The notes: generated by a model from the sequence alone, not told the origin. DNA of 64,000 bases from Teratosphaeria epicoccoides (GCA_021401465.1 JADDMT010000025.1:124001-188000); one strand, 5' to 3'. Positions 1-12,027 are shown, numbered from the stretch's first letter. Translations and numbers: made by a program.

Positions 1-368
1 TTAGGTTTGCTACTGTCTTGTCGCGTGTCGCAAGACAATAACCGAAGCCTCTTATTCGGCCGATTCCGCCTTAGCGGTAAGGATGACCGCTTATGCGTCT
101 AGTCTCTTTGTGACTAGTACGTCGTCGTCTGTATGCATGTTAGCATAGCCGCCGTATACGGGTAGCTTCTTACATTAGTCGCCTTTGTATAGGCTTTAGG
201 CACTGTAAAATCCTCATGTTCCTAGTTAGCCATCTCCTCGTTGCCGTCGTCTACACTATCGCCATCGTTGCTCGGCAGGTCTTCTAAATCATTCGCTAGA
301 TCGTAATTCGAACCGCCGCCAGATGACGCGGAACGTGACCTCTGTTGTCTGTCTTTCTTCGAAGGCAT
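1..368 (-). pseudogene. relic ORF, unknown product, runs off the window
   Basis: Reading left from an ATG at 366-368, the frame stays open to the window edge except for three TAG codons. The start encodes a basic, Ser-rich head (MPSKKDRQQRSRS) and then a Gly/Asp/Glu-rich acidic stretch. The only breaks are TAG, as in the rest of the block, which supports a former coding region damaged by RIP. No domain is recognised. The 3' part lies outside the window, so it may belong to a second element or to the same composite element in opposite orientation. Confidence 0.45.
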
Positions 369-849
369 GATTAAAGAAGGACGCGACTTAAAGGATTAGC
401 AGAGAACAGAGCGCGGTATATCCTTCTCGGTCGTGTAGGTCTAGTAGCAGGTTAGTAAAGGATAATATCTATAGCATGTAAATATGCACATACTGCAAGT
501 TACTGTCTAATGTAGCTACGTAGCGTCTATTGATGCAGAAGAAGGAAGGGACGCGATGTTTATAGTATCTTGCGACGCGCGAGCGTCATCTAAATTCGGC
601 TACCCCTGAAATTACGCTTCCCTATTAGCTAGCGGTACTTTTAGCTTGCCGGCAGTATGCTATTAAAATACCGCTAGTAGAACTAGCCTCGGTTAGCATT
701 GATTCTTTAATGATAGCTAGTATAGGTACCACGAAACATCCGCGCTATATAGCACGTCCGCCTGTACGACACAGCCTAATGGATGTAGTTGCTCTGCAGT
801 AGATCCTACGTATACAGTAGTAAGATTCGTTCTGCATGCGAGAGAATAT

Positions 850-1311
850 CCTGTACGTATTATTCTAAAGGCCTTCAAGCCGCGTTTAAACTATAACAGC
901 CATACTACCTTCGTGTTAACCCCGGGTAATTGCCGACTTCTAGACTGTCCGCTGCCGATAGTTTGACAATATCTTGTATAGTAGATGCCGAAAACTGACC
1001 TCCCCTGCTCGTGTCTGCAACGCCTCTACTGTCGCTAGGAATTTAAGTTGTAATTCCCTGCTACTACTAAAGAAGGCGCTCGTTTCCTAGAACATGCGCT
1101 CCTTCGCTACTATCGACTGCGCAATTCGGCCAAGTAGGCTAAGCTGCTCCATCTGTTCTTCTAACGCAGCGTACAGGCGTAGGTAATCGTCGTGTCGAAG
1201 TATAAGGCCTGCTTCGATCGTGCCTATGCTCTGCTGTCGTAGCGCCTTAGGTTTGTGAATCATGCCGCGCTAGGTCTTAGAGGTTCTTGTCGAGGAAACA
1301 CGCACACTCAT
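850..1311 (-). pseudogene. relic ORF with coiled-coil-like segment, unknown
   Basis: From an ATG at 1309-1311 on the minus strand the frame runs leftward. It has one TAG near the start, another about 75 codons later, and several TAG/TAA towards 850. The open part has an amphipathic Leu/Glu/Gln-rich character suggesting a helical or coiled-coil protein. I do not recognise a family. Frame preservation with almost only TAG stops is the evidence that it was coding. It points the same way as the relic at 1..368. Confidence 0.35.
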
Positions 1312-2294
1312 CGTTCGGGCTGTGCCTGTATCGTGTCTGTTTAAATTACAGATGTCAGGATTACTCGAAACACGCGTTGTTTATACTTGTTAGTCTCTTG
1401 GCTAACTTTAGATGAAAGATGCGGCAGACCCTTCCGCGCTTTTCGCACTTTATCGCCATAGCCGTAGCCGTCGTATATGCGACGCCGCATTGTCTATCTT
1501 CTTGTCCGCTACGACACTATCTGTAGCAGGCATGATCTAGACGCTAGGGTCCTAATAATTGTGGCACTTAAGACACGCATATAGGAACAGGATACTCGAG
1601 CCTATGCCTAGAAGGCAACCGTTTCCTTGCCTAACATGTACTGACTTTGACTAGTATCTCTAGTAGGTAGTAGAGAATAGTCACATCCTAGACAGATTTA
1701 ACAAGATAGATAGGTTCATCGGGCTAGATTACAGGTCGAAAGATAAGGCCATGATTGTAGGGGACTTCGTGACTACTAATCCCATTGTTAAAGGCTACTA
1801 AGACGACCCTTAGTTGCTTATATCGACCGTGAACAAAATTGAGAGTAGTGTAACTCTTGCACCTGCCGACGCTATCACGATACTAGATGACAACTTAAAA
1901 CAGCAGTCAACTAGGCAAGCCTGTAGCAGGGTTAGTCGCACTAGATTGATACAGTTAGCGCGATTAACAGAGGCAATGAGATTTTACTAGGTTGCGCCAT
2001 AGAGCCAATTCGGAGAGTAGACTATAAACTGTTAGCAGACTAGGGACGACTTCATTAATACCATGCGCGGTAATCAGGGCGAGTAGAGAGGCATAGGATC
2101 GTACGGGCTGCGCAGGCTAGCGTAAGATGACAGATTAACTAGGGTTTGACTGTAATCTTGTGATAGAGTAATGCTAGTAGTCGTGCGCAAGCAGTATCGT
2201 TTTAGATAGTGACTATACAAGCACCTCATCTGATAGAGTATATGCATAACACCGATCATCTCGTCCGTTCGAATGTACTCGACGACTACTAAAT

Positions 2295-2415
2295 GCTAGT
2301 AGTATACTAGCGGTACGTCTACTACTACTACGTTAAGGTCTGACCCATAGATCGCTACTACACGTTTTAAACCCTTACAATCGACAGACAACGACTGCTA
2401 GTAGTATACTAGCGG
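2295..2415. repeat. two direct copies of a 19-bp motif (possible left terminal repeat)
   Basis: GCTAGTAGTATACTAGCGG occurs at 2295..2313 and again at 2397..2415, 102 bp apart. A weaker relative lies near 2585..2605. The 17-bp core is nearly palindromic and its exact reverse complement occurs at 10718..10734. A pair of motifs in opposite orientation around the transposase and cargo relics is what terminal or subterminal inverted repeats would look like. RIP makes TAG/CTA-rich strings common, so chance is not excluded. Confidence 0.4.
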
Positions 2416-2822
2416 CACTCCTACTACGTCTACGCTACACATCTAAGCCGCTAGTAATAGAGGGTATAACTCTATGCATATAAATACTATACACTTTAGA
2501 TTTATATATGAAACTACTCGAAATTCGGGATTCCCGGCCAAAATAGCGCTCGTACTGCCTGCAATCGACAGAATGAGTTAGCCAATATAACTGCCGCTAG
2601 TATACTCCCGGCACATCCATTTTCGTCTACTCTAGGCCCTCCTTTACTACTACACTCTAATAACACTCGATTCTTCTATTAACCTAAACACTAACCCTAA
2701 CCACGCACAGCTAGCTGACAGGATGAACCGTCCGAGCGGCAATTAGCTACCTACGCGGCACGCGCACCTTTCTAGGGGTCGGGTGTTTATAGTGATTGAC
2801 GCGTCTATGAGCGCTGTAGCCT

Positions 2823-5800
2823 TTGCAACACACTACGTCGACGATAGCTTCACAGCGCATACTGTACTACACAGGCTACGGCAAGGCATTAAAAGGTCAT
2901 AGTAGTCATGCCCGGCATGTTCCTACCTGCATGGCGGCGAAGTTTCAGCACTTCATTAATCAGAGTACTATAGATCTTAGACCTGACGAGAAATACGCGT
3001 CAGATTTGAACATCTCCTTAGACTCGAACGACAGAGTCGAAACTTAATTAGCAGACAATGTCCTCGCCTACGAGGAGGGGGCATTAGTCGACGATGCTGC
3101 GGGAGTAGATAGGCAGTATGTTACAAACGAGGAACTAGTCATAGTCGTCGAGCCTGTGTTTAATGAGGCTTACATGCAAGAGAAAGAGATAGTAGCGACA
3201 GCTAGGGCAATTGACAATGACAGTAGTGACATCGACGCGCTTAGTCTCTACGACGACCTAGCAGCATTTACAAGAGACGCCACATCTCTAGATAGACGGT
3301 ATGGAGACACGAATAGCAGCTAAACGGGTAGGCTACACGGCGTCACGAGCGAGCATAGCTTGGCTTTAATCCATATGCGCGCTAGTAGGCTGTCGTCTAC
3401 TAGGTGCGAGCAACCGTACAAGCGGACACCTTTCGGCGTAGGTAGTCTCACGGCGGGCAGGCTAATCAAAGTGTACGTTAAGCCGCAATCCTACCGAGTT
3501 AGTAATAACCTTGACTAGGTCTAACGAACAGATAGATAAGGAACTTAACGAATAGGGCCATACCTTCTTCTAAAGTGATGTAGATGTAGCATTCGTATAC
3601 TAGCTCTTACACGAAGGCATTTCGAGCAACGCTATCGATCGGTTATTCAAGAATCCCCGGCTGCAGAAGATCCACGAACTGCTTAGCTTTTAGTCAGGCG
3701 TAGAGCTTAAGGACAAGATCCGAGAAGTGAGTGCCTGCTAACTACTATTCATTGCAAATTAGAGCATTACGAACATCGAATTAGAATCTCCATAGTCGAC
3801 CTCTAGTGTCAAGACAGTACCTCTAAGGCACCGGAAAGTCAAAGACGTTATGCGCTTTCTCATAGGGCACAAGGGTTTCAGGAATCATCTTATGTACGCG
3901 CCTTATTGCCTCGAGACTCTAGATGACCCGCCTAGGCGGATCTATTAGGACATAGCCTCTGCAGACTAGTAGTAGGATAAACAGAAAGAGCTTGGAATAG
4001 ACGGAGCGACAATTGTGCTACTAATTCTTGCTAGTGACAAGACACAGGTTACTAATCATCAAGGTAACCTGATTACATGGCTAGTATACTTGACGATTAG
4101 CAACCTGCCTAGATCGGTTCGTAACTCTAACTATCGACTAGGCAGCGTGCTCCTAGCGATGCTACTAGTAGTCAAAGGTGGGAAAGGAAGCATCAGGGAC
4201 AAGCTATACTATCGCTACATGAAGACAATGTTCGACCCTATTGCTAAGCTCGCCGCGGGCGAGGGCCTTAACGTCTTGTATGCGGATAGCAAGACACGGC
4301 GATGTTTCCTAAATATCGCAGTATACGCGAGCGACTACTAAGAACAGGTAATAATCACAGGCGTGAAGAATAACCGCCACTACACGATATGTATAATCGA
4401 TCCAGAAAAACGCGAAGACCTCGAAGCGGTTACGCCATAGCGGATACATAAGGACACGCAAATACAAATCATGCTCTAGCGAGCGGCGAAGAAGGACTAG
4501 GGTAGCCACGTGCACGACCTACTAAACTTCGCATTTAGGCACCCTAGCCTAAATATCTACAAGACGCTAATAGTAGACGTGCTCTACTAACTCTTCAAGG
4601 GCGTATTAATGTACGTCATAGATTAGACGCGAGATTTGCTTAAGAGTCGACTGCCTCTGTCTTCGAAGCAAGCTAGAGCGGCACTCCTACAAGCCGAGGG
4701 CTAGCATAAAGCGGCAAGAAAGAGTAACAAAGGCAAGACTGTCGTAGATCATTAACTAGATGTTATTATCGACTGTCGCTTCGCGGCGGTGCCTGCATTT
4801 AGGAACCTCCGGGTGTTTAGCCAGATGTCCGCAGTAAGCTAATAGACAGGCCAGGAGCAGAAGAGTGTGCTACGACAGTTGCTCCTAGTCTTCGTGCTAC
4901 TATTAGAAGAGGCCAAGGCACATAGCGCTATCCGGTTCTTACAGGCGATAGTAGACTTCTCTTAGTTAGCGTAATATCCTTCACATGATAGCGAAACGCT
5001 CCGGTTCATAGTCCTCGCCCTATTCCGATGCAACTAGTATAAAGAAGAGTTCAGGGAGTACCGCATAAGCAAAGGAGAGCTGAGAAAGAAGAAAGCGCAG
5101 ACAGAGCGAGCGGAGGAGCCTAAGACAGTAGCCAATGTGTGTGAACTGTAAGGGCACTTCAATTTTCCTAAGTTTTATGCCCTCACATACTACGTGGACA
5201 TGATACGGCTCTTCGGCAACGCGCTAGACCTCGACACTAGCTACTTCGAACATAAGCATGTCGAATACGTCAAGAAGCTATTCAAATTAACTAACAAGAA
5301 GAACGGATAGGAGGACCAAATTATGGAGCACTTCTAGCGAAAGATTACTATGCTTACATTCTTTAATACTAGCCTAACGTTCTGGCAGCAGACTAAGGCC
5401 GAACGTCGAGAGGCTCGGGAGCGCGAAGTGCCTTAACTAATAGAGCAGAAGGATGTCGAAGCCTTCCTTAGCTAGCGAAGGCCAAGATCTAGCTAATCGT
5501 TACTAGGTAGAGACATATAGAGGACAGTTAGTAATGTAGTAGCACACATAGGGCTAGAGGTAGGGCCTTACTTCCGTCATGCTACTACAGTGTTTGTCAG
5601 AGAGTACTAGGCGTCATCTAATACAACATTGACGTCGAATATAATGCGTCTTGATCCTGACAGGATCGAGGGAAGACCGGATTAGGTCGACGATTTAGAT
5701 GTATCTTTCTATGCTAGTATACGGGGCTAGAAGATGCATCATAAGGATCCTGACGATCCATCTGCAACTAAGCCGGACGTCGTTAGATGTACCCCGAACT

Positions 5801-6460
5801 AGCAAGGAATCCAGGACAATCGCCGTAACGACTAGCTCTAGGTCTAGGAGTACGAAGTGCCGCTAGTTACGGACGAGACTGCTAGCGTTAATAGACAAAT
5901 CGACCTAGTCGTCGCCTTCGAGGGCCGGCTGCCTGCTCGCCTGTTGTATGTCGTAACCTTCCGAGACAAGAAATCGCGCGTCATAGTAGACGGCTATAAC
6001 TACACAATACCGGCACATAATAAACGTCTGACCTATACAGGTGTGTTCGTAGACCTATTCCGGCCGAAAGATCCGGCTAGAAGAGCAGACGATGTTCATA
6101 GCATGACAGTAATCACAGCGATGCGTTCTAGCCTACAGGAAGGTACTCTGCAAGGTCGCCGCATCTACGGGCTTACTAGCGTCTACTATAGCATCCACGT
6201 TATGCTGACGGACGAATATGACACCTCCGGCTGATGTGACATGTACATTAACAACACTGCCGACTTTGAGACCTATAACTTCATATACAATGCGGACTAG
6301 GAGGAACAAGAGTCTAGGGTAGCAACTAAACACAAGCTACATTGCCTGAATACAGCTAAGGAGCGCGATATTGCGGCCACTAGTAAGGAAGGGCCGCTAT
6401 CGCTCAAGCGTGGCGTCGCTAGCAGCTCTACTTAGGACTAATCGAGGAGAAACAAACGCA
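2823..6460 (+). pseudogene. Plavaka-type (KDZ superfamily) transposase relic
   Basis: From 3508 one frame can be followed without frameshift to about 6460, interrupted by TAG, TAA and one TGA. An upstream part (2823 to about 3480) is in another frame, suggesting a lost intron or an indel. Core motifs of the Plavaka family are readable: LASDKTQVTNHQGN at about 4022, then VYLTISNLPRSVRN, a segment around 4280 resembling the family's AD-x-x-xRxCF stretch, and near 4585 a DVLYxLFKGV motif. At 3968 three consecutive TAG codons sit where the family has WWW. The expected product is a cut-and-paste DNA transposase of about 1,000 residues. With dozens of stops it cannot be active. Family membership rests on my recall of motifs, not a search. 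Confidence 0.72.
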
Positions 6461-7009
6461 AACGATTATGACATGCGCAACAAATGCTGTACTAGTAAGC
6501 TCGATGAAGGTAGCATGCCGCAAGGAGGGCTCCTAGCACGTAGTTCTTCTAGCTAGCGCTAGTGGACTTAACGACTTGGCCACTTAGCTAACCCGTGCTG
6601 TAGTTGAACATGATGCTAATTGGGGTAGGCGACATGATAACTCCTTTGTAGATCCTGTTGCGAAGCTCGGCTAGGAGCTAGAAACACAACTAGTCAGCAT
6701 ATGTATGTATGATTAGTCAGAATCGCGGCTACTAACCTTGAGAAAGGGAAACTCGTGTTTAGCGATAACGGCTGTGAGCTTCTTTTCGACGGCAGGCACG
6801 TCGCCAAGAGGTAGATGCTTAGTAAGTTCTCAAGAAAGTCATGAATTGCCGCCTGCTGCGGCCGGAAGCAGGTCTTCTACCTACGTGCATAACTACTTAT
6901 TAGTCATGCCGCAGGATTAGTAGTTAGTGCTACTAGCCGAAAGTCTCTTATTGCATGCACATCTCTCTACTAGCTAGCGTCTAGGCAGCTAGCTAGCTCA
7001 TCTACCTCG

Positions 7010-8198
7010 CACATTTACTGCCCTTTCTGTAGAGCCTTCGCTACCTGTCGTTCTAGCGCACGTCTCTCTGTGCGCGACAATTCCTGTTTGACTTGATTAA
7101 GAGATATCGTAACCATGGGCTTAATGAGGAGAGTGTATAAGAGCTCGACCTAGAAACCCCTCTGCCTAGGAGTAGTACTACCGATCTTGCTATTAAGCCA
7201 TTTACGCCGCGCTATGTCGACTTTGACCTCTAACGCCGCGGTTAGATGGCTGACACGGGTTCTTGCTCGCTCGACGAATAAGCCGTAGAGAGCAGTTAAC
7301 TGATCTGTCGGGTAGTAGGTCAGAAAGTCTGCGTAGAGGGATACCTTATTTACTACACTAGGCTTAGCGAAGAAAGCAAGCATAGATCTCCGCACTCTCG
7401 CTAATTCGTCCTAGCTAGCGATCATGGTGTACTGCGTGATTAGACGGTCAAAGCCAGGACTTAGTAGGGCGGGATGCTAAACATTCTGAATGCGCGATAG
7501 CAACAAGGCCTAGTCTCTTATAGTGTACTCTCGATAGGCCATAGAAGTAGCCTCGCTTAGTCGGTGCAAGAGTAGCTGCTAGCTAGGAGCAGGCTCCTTC
7601 TAATCTAAGATCAGCTAGCCGTTGTCACTAACTAGCTCGCGTAGCTAGCGGATTAGCCCCGAATAGACCCGTAGCTCGAACATCTCTAGCATGCCCTTTG
7701 CAAATACTATCTAAAAGCCGTCAGGGCATCTAGCAGCCTGCTTGATGCTAGCTGTAGGGGTGCGACCAAGCCTCGCCTAGATGAAGCGCTACGAGTCCAC
7801 GCTTCCCTAGTAGTCCCGCATGGTACTAAAGATTAGTTAGTAACAGTATTGCCTCTAAGGCCTAGCTACAATACATACTACTAGCTCTTATCTAGCATCT
7901 TAGCATAGAAGTCTAGGAAGTATACACTATCTAGCGCAGCTAGCTTTGCACTCGCTAGGAGCCTAATCAGGCTACCGCCGCATGCGACGTCGAGTACCTT
8001 GTGCCTAGCTCGATGCTCTACCTAAGGGGCGTGGTTAACGAGATCCTCGTAGGCATCGAAGTCCGGATATGCCTTCTGTAGCGCGACAGCGGCTTCTGAT
8101 GCCTAGACGGTATCGCGGACGTAGTCGGCCGCGAACTCGGCGTGCTTAGAACCTACACCGATCGCCAGCTCTAGGTCTAGGGTCGGATTCGTCGACAT
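7010..8198 (-). pseudogene. relic ORF(s), possible methyltransferase-like N-terminus
   Basis: On the minus strand an ATG at 8196-8198 opens a frame with TAG breaks that encodes a glycine motif (KVLDVACGGSLIRLLA) near 8010..7965, like motif I of class I SAM-dependent methyltransferases. From about 7860 a second frame runs to about 7010. It is broken only by TAG, about 18 of them, and restores a Trp-rich helical protein of unknown family. The two frames differ, so they are either two exons of one former gene or two genes. The methyltransferase suggestion depends on one motif and is weak; former coding capacity is well supported. Confidence 0.4.
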
Positions 8199-8449
8199 AG
8201 TAGGTTTGGATTCTACTAGCGCGTCAGTTTACAGTCTCGTCATACGAGCATACAATGCTTACATGCCGTGGTGTTGTCGGTGTGCTAGTATCTGTATAGA
8301 TGCTAAAGAAGAAGCTAAGTACTAGATAAGGTAGTTGTTTAAAAGAAAGAAGTTTAGAGTACCGAGCTTCTTTTGTATTTTAGCAGCTATAGGTCATGTG
8401 CTCTACATGGTCGCTAACCGCACACGTTACATCGTCACATCATTAGCTT

Positions 8450-8530
8450 CTGCCTGAAAAATGACTAGAAATAGAAGGCACATGACGCTACTGCCTGAAA
8501 AATAGTCAGATACGGAAGGCACGCGACGCT
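8450..8530. repeat. two-copy 41-bp direct repeat
   Basis: Two 40-bp copies beginning CTGCCTGAAAAAT and ending in GAAGGCAC..GACGCT lie at 8450..8489 and 8491..8530. They differ at several positions. A partial third relative (GAAGGCAC) follows near 8587, and a short hairpin CTGCCTT-ga-AAGGCAG lies at 8608..8623. This falls between the minus-strand relic and the plus-strand MYND relic, where the promoters of both former genes would be. Confidence 0.5.
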
Positions 8531-8629
8531 GTCACAGATTCGGTTAAATATCACACACTGCTACCTAGGCACATGACTGAATGAAGAAGGCACGATATCA
8601 GGCGATTCTGCCTTGAAAGGCAGTAAAAA

Positions 8630-8890
8630 ATGATCCTCGTAGTTGCGACCTACGGACCTTATCTACTACTATACGGAGGCATTAGGAATGGTAGCAACCG
8701 CGACATAGTCACACTGACGCTAGCTCGACGGCGGCATGTGCACTCGGCAGACATAGCTGCATGGGATAGATGTCGCCATGTTTGCTGCTTCTTTGTTAAG
8801 AGCGATAACTACCTACATGTAGCACATAGCGGCACGTGGCAGCTAACTAATCTAGACGGCAGTTACGAGCGCCTCATGTGCGCTAGCTAG
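8630..8890 (+). other. short open frame, doubtful
   Basis: An 86-codon open frame starts at ATG 8630 and ends at TAG 8888-8890, lying between two relic genes. It has one retained Trp, no recognised domain and no clear continuation. It may be a fragment of cargo or chance. I would not annotate it as a gene. Confidence 0.12.
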
Positions 8891-9047
8891 GCAGCAGCAC
8901 GTGCACTCGGCAGCAAGGGATATCTATATCTACTACTGCTCTTCTACTTTAACTCTTTACTAATTACATTAACTAACTTCGAAGACTTGCCTAATACACA
9001 CAAGTAGCAGCAACATCAATCAACCCTCTATCTTACTATTCGAGACA

Positions 9048-10470
9048 ATGGCTAGCATAGTCGCTTAATGCGCTAATTGTAGCATCGACAGCCCGCTCAA
9101 GATGTGCCTATGTCAGGCAGTAGCCTACTGCAGCAAGAATTGCCAGATAATCGACTAGCACGACAACTATAAGGACAGCTACGCTAGGCGGCTAACCCAG
9201 AATAGGAATAAGTATGCAGTTAACCCTGAGATATGACGACTAGTCACTGACTTCATGTTTACTAGACGCGTCAAAATCCTGCCGTTCAAGAAGATCTTTA
9301 AAGGGGAGGACATAGCGAGTCGCGCGACAAGGGAGCGGGCTGACAGTGTACCGCCCCCGATCACGAACAAGGTGTTCGGAGTGCTACTCACTAGACCGCT
9401 AGGTATACGTGAGCTTTTCTTCGGCAGGCTAATCGTCGTCGGTTACAATGGGACCCCTAACGCCCCTTAGATGAGTTTTGGGGGGGTCCGTGTGTTTAGG
9501 AGCAAAAGGAATAGGAAGGTTGTCTTCATTGTAATGAAGACGGAAGACGCTAATTAGTCAGGCTAAAAGAAGGTCAATGTCGAGTACAAGACAGAAGACT
9601 AGTACACCTAGGCATTCTACTAAGGCCTGTAGAATACATACGACATAGAGCCATTGTACGACGAGTTCTCTCCATAGTTTAGACAGCGTCTACAGGGCGA
9701 GTTCGGCGACGTCGTCGCAGGAGCCTACAACAACTTGGCTACTTTGAATGGCACAATGAACAAGCCGTTCATCGTCTAGTACTACGTGCAGAGGAACGAG
9801 ATGCGCTAACAAGTGCATATGTGCATCTTGACACATGTTTCTAAGGCTATAGTCGGCTAGCAAGCAGGCGGGCGTAGAGACATAGTAGTATTCTAAACGG
9901 GGGTCTAGCCATGTTTCCTGAAGTCTAGCGAGCTAGCGGAGATAGTATTACTTATGGTTTACTTGTTTCTTAGCTCCTATGAGACTAGCATGCTAGTAAG
10001 AGCTGCAGTCCCTACTAATTTGATACAGCAATAGTAGGTAGATGTGATTCGACAGTAGCATATTTTGGTCGTAGTAGCTACTTAGCTACTACTAACATAG
10101 CGGGCAGGTGTGTATGTATTTACTAGAATTCAGATGACATTAATGCGGACCTCTGCAGTTTCGTGTACTCTAAGTAGTTCGTACTCTACATGACTGTTGT
10201 AGCTACTCGGCTGCCTCGACTTCAGTTTCTAGCAATCAAGAAGTATGAGGGAATGTTAGAGAGCGTGGAGGTCGAAGACAAGATCGTCGAATAGGTTGCG
10301 GACTAGATGCGCCTCCAAGCGTATAAGGAAAGGCATAGGAGGATGTAGACGACTTACAAGCTACAGCCGTCGACTGTAGAAGGCTTCGGAGACTGCCTAT
10401 AGCGCAGAGACGGCAGCGTAGTAGCTAGTACGGTCACGGTGAATAAGCTGTGTAAGGGGGCAGTCTGAAG
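9048..10470 (+). pseudogene. MYND-type zinc-finger protein relic
   Basis: From ATG 9048 a single frame can be followed to about 10,035 with TAG, TAA and one TGA as the only breaks. Codons 8-40 carry the MYND signature: CANC, then MCLCQAVAYCSKNCQ, then a TAG where Trp is expected, followed by His. The rest encodes a basic region and an unknown C-terminal domain. A further piece near 10,193-10,470 continues in another frame and may be a last exon. MYND fingers mediate protein-protein contacts. Here the gene is dead and sits downstream of the transposase relic, so it is read as cargo of a composite element (inference). Confidence 0.6.
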
Positions 10471-10717
10471 ACAAGTTTCATTCTAACTACTACATATCGC
10501 TAACACTCGGTAGTGATGCCTGTCGCCAGATTGCATGGCTAGGAGTAGGGCTAAGTAGACGTACACGTCAGAGGAGCGTACGAGTGTAGGTAAGTAGCGA
10601 TCGAGTAGAAAGCCGTTAAATAAGCATGCCTATGAGTAGGCATGAGTAGGAAGGCTAATGAGCCCGTGAATCGAGTAGCTAGGAGTAGGGCCGAGTAGGC
10701 CGAGCTAGTAAGATACT

Positions 10718-10734
10718 GCTAGTATACTACTAGC
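10718..10734. repeat. inverted copy of the left 17-bp motif (possible right terminal repeat)
   Basis: GCTAGTATACTACTAGC is the exact reverse complement of the 17-bp core at 2295 and 2397. The match continues by one base outward and partly inward. It lies just beyond the MYND relic, so together the motifs bracket about 8.4 kb holding the transposase and its presumed cargo. Confidence 0.4.
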
Positions 10735-11956
10735 ACCTACTTAGCTAACTTAGCTCTACTCGGTCTACTCTTCGTACTTCGTACTACTTAGGGGTTAGGT
10801 TTTCGAGACGTACAGATCTATAGACATAGATCTATTAGGTCTGTTAACAGATCTAACAGAGCTACTCTGTCTCTCTAGTATATAGGGATAGCTTCAGGAC
10901 AGGTAGTTAGGAGCTTCGTGCTTAATTCAATTCCCTTTCCCTAGGGGATAGTTAGTTACAAGGACAATTGCTATTATTAATATTCTTTATAGCTCTACAA
11001 GTCTAACACCTAGTTACCTTCCTGCTATTAGCACCTACCCTTATGACACTTAACCTCTTATTACTCTTCTTAGCTTTAGACAAGTAAGCATATGCTAGCT
11101 ACTAAAACCTGTTATTAGGCCTCTTTAGTAGATTACTACTACTACTACCTCTAGAACCCCTACTAAACATACTACTAGTACCTCTAGATTAGGTAATAGC
11201 TGCTATTGTTAAAGGAGTGTTAGAGGTCTCTAAGGAAGGGTCGCTAGTTACTATAGAAGTTAATAGAGGGTCTAAGAAATAATGAGAAGTAGTAGATATT
11301 AATGTAATAAAGAAGGATTAAACTAGAAAGTTAGCTACTTTTATAGATGTAGTAGCTATTTGCTACTAATGTAACTTATGCATAATTAGTAATTTGCGTG
11401 CATGTATTAAGATCATTCTAGCATTTATAAGCGAAATTAGCAATGTAATTACTGTAATTACACATAGCATGTAAGTAGTAAAAGTAACTATTAGGAATAG
11501 GCATAACTATGCTAACATGTAGTAAATAAGTAATTTGCAGATAGGGGAGTATTATAAATCTGCTCTATTACATAATTACTACTAAGGTAGCACATAATAT
11601 CAGACAAAATAGCCGTATAGTAGATAGTCTAATACATTACAATTTACCTTTAGTAAGACACGCTACTAGCATTAACTATGTCTATTATTATTAAGTTTAG
11701 CTGCTAAAGTAACTAGTTAGTACATGTCATAACAAGATCTGCTTGCTACTACTATAATGCTAGCATTAGCATCTACTAGCTAAGCATGTAGCTTAGGTAA
11801 GATGCTACGTGTTATAGACATGCCTACCTCCTAGCAGAAGCAGCCATGCTAATAGAATCGTCCTTAGCATAATAAGTAGACTAACAGGCTACATATAAGA
11901 TTATAGGACAAGTACATACTACATAGACATTATAACAGCTAACTAACTTCTTAGCA

Positions 11957-12027
11957 GTTAGTTAATTAATTGTTATAACTACCTTACTAACTAACTAATT
12001 AACTACTACTCTTATTAATTAACTAAC
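11957..12027. repeat. 14-bp perfect inverted repeat in TA-rich DNA
   Basis: GTTAGTTAATTAAT at 11957..11970 is matched by its exact reverse complement at 12014..12027, with a 43-bp loop. The surroundings are full of TAACTAAC strings, so this may be a remnant of a small inverted-repeat element or a by-product of low complexity. Confidence 0.4.

Noticed and set aside
2691..2702. Telomere-like CTAACCCTAACC (and a similar string near 12,123)
   Set aside because: Only about two repeat units each, too short to call an internal telomere; chance is likely in TA-rich DNA.
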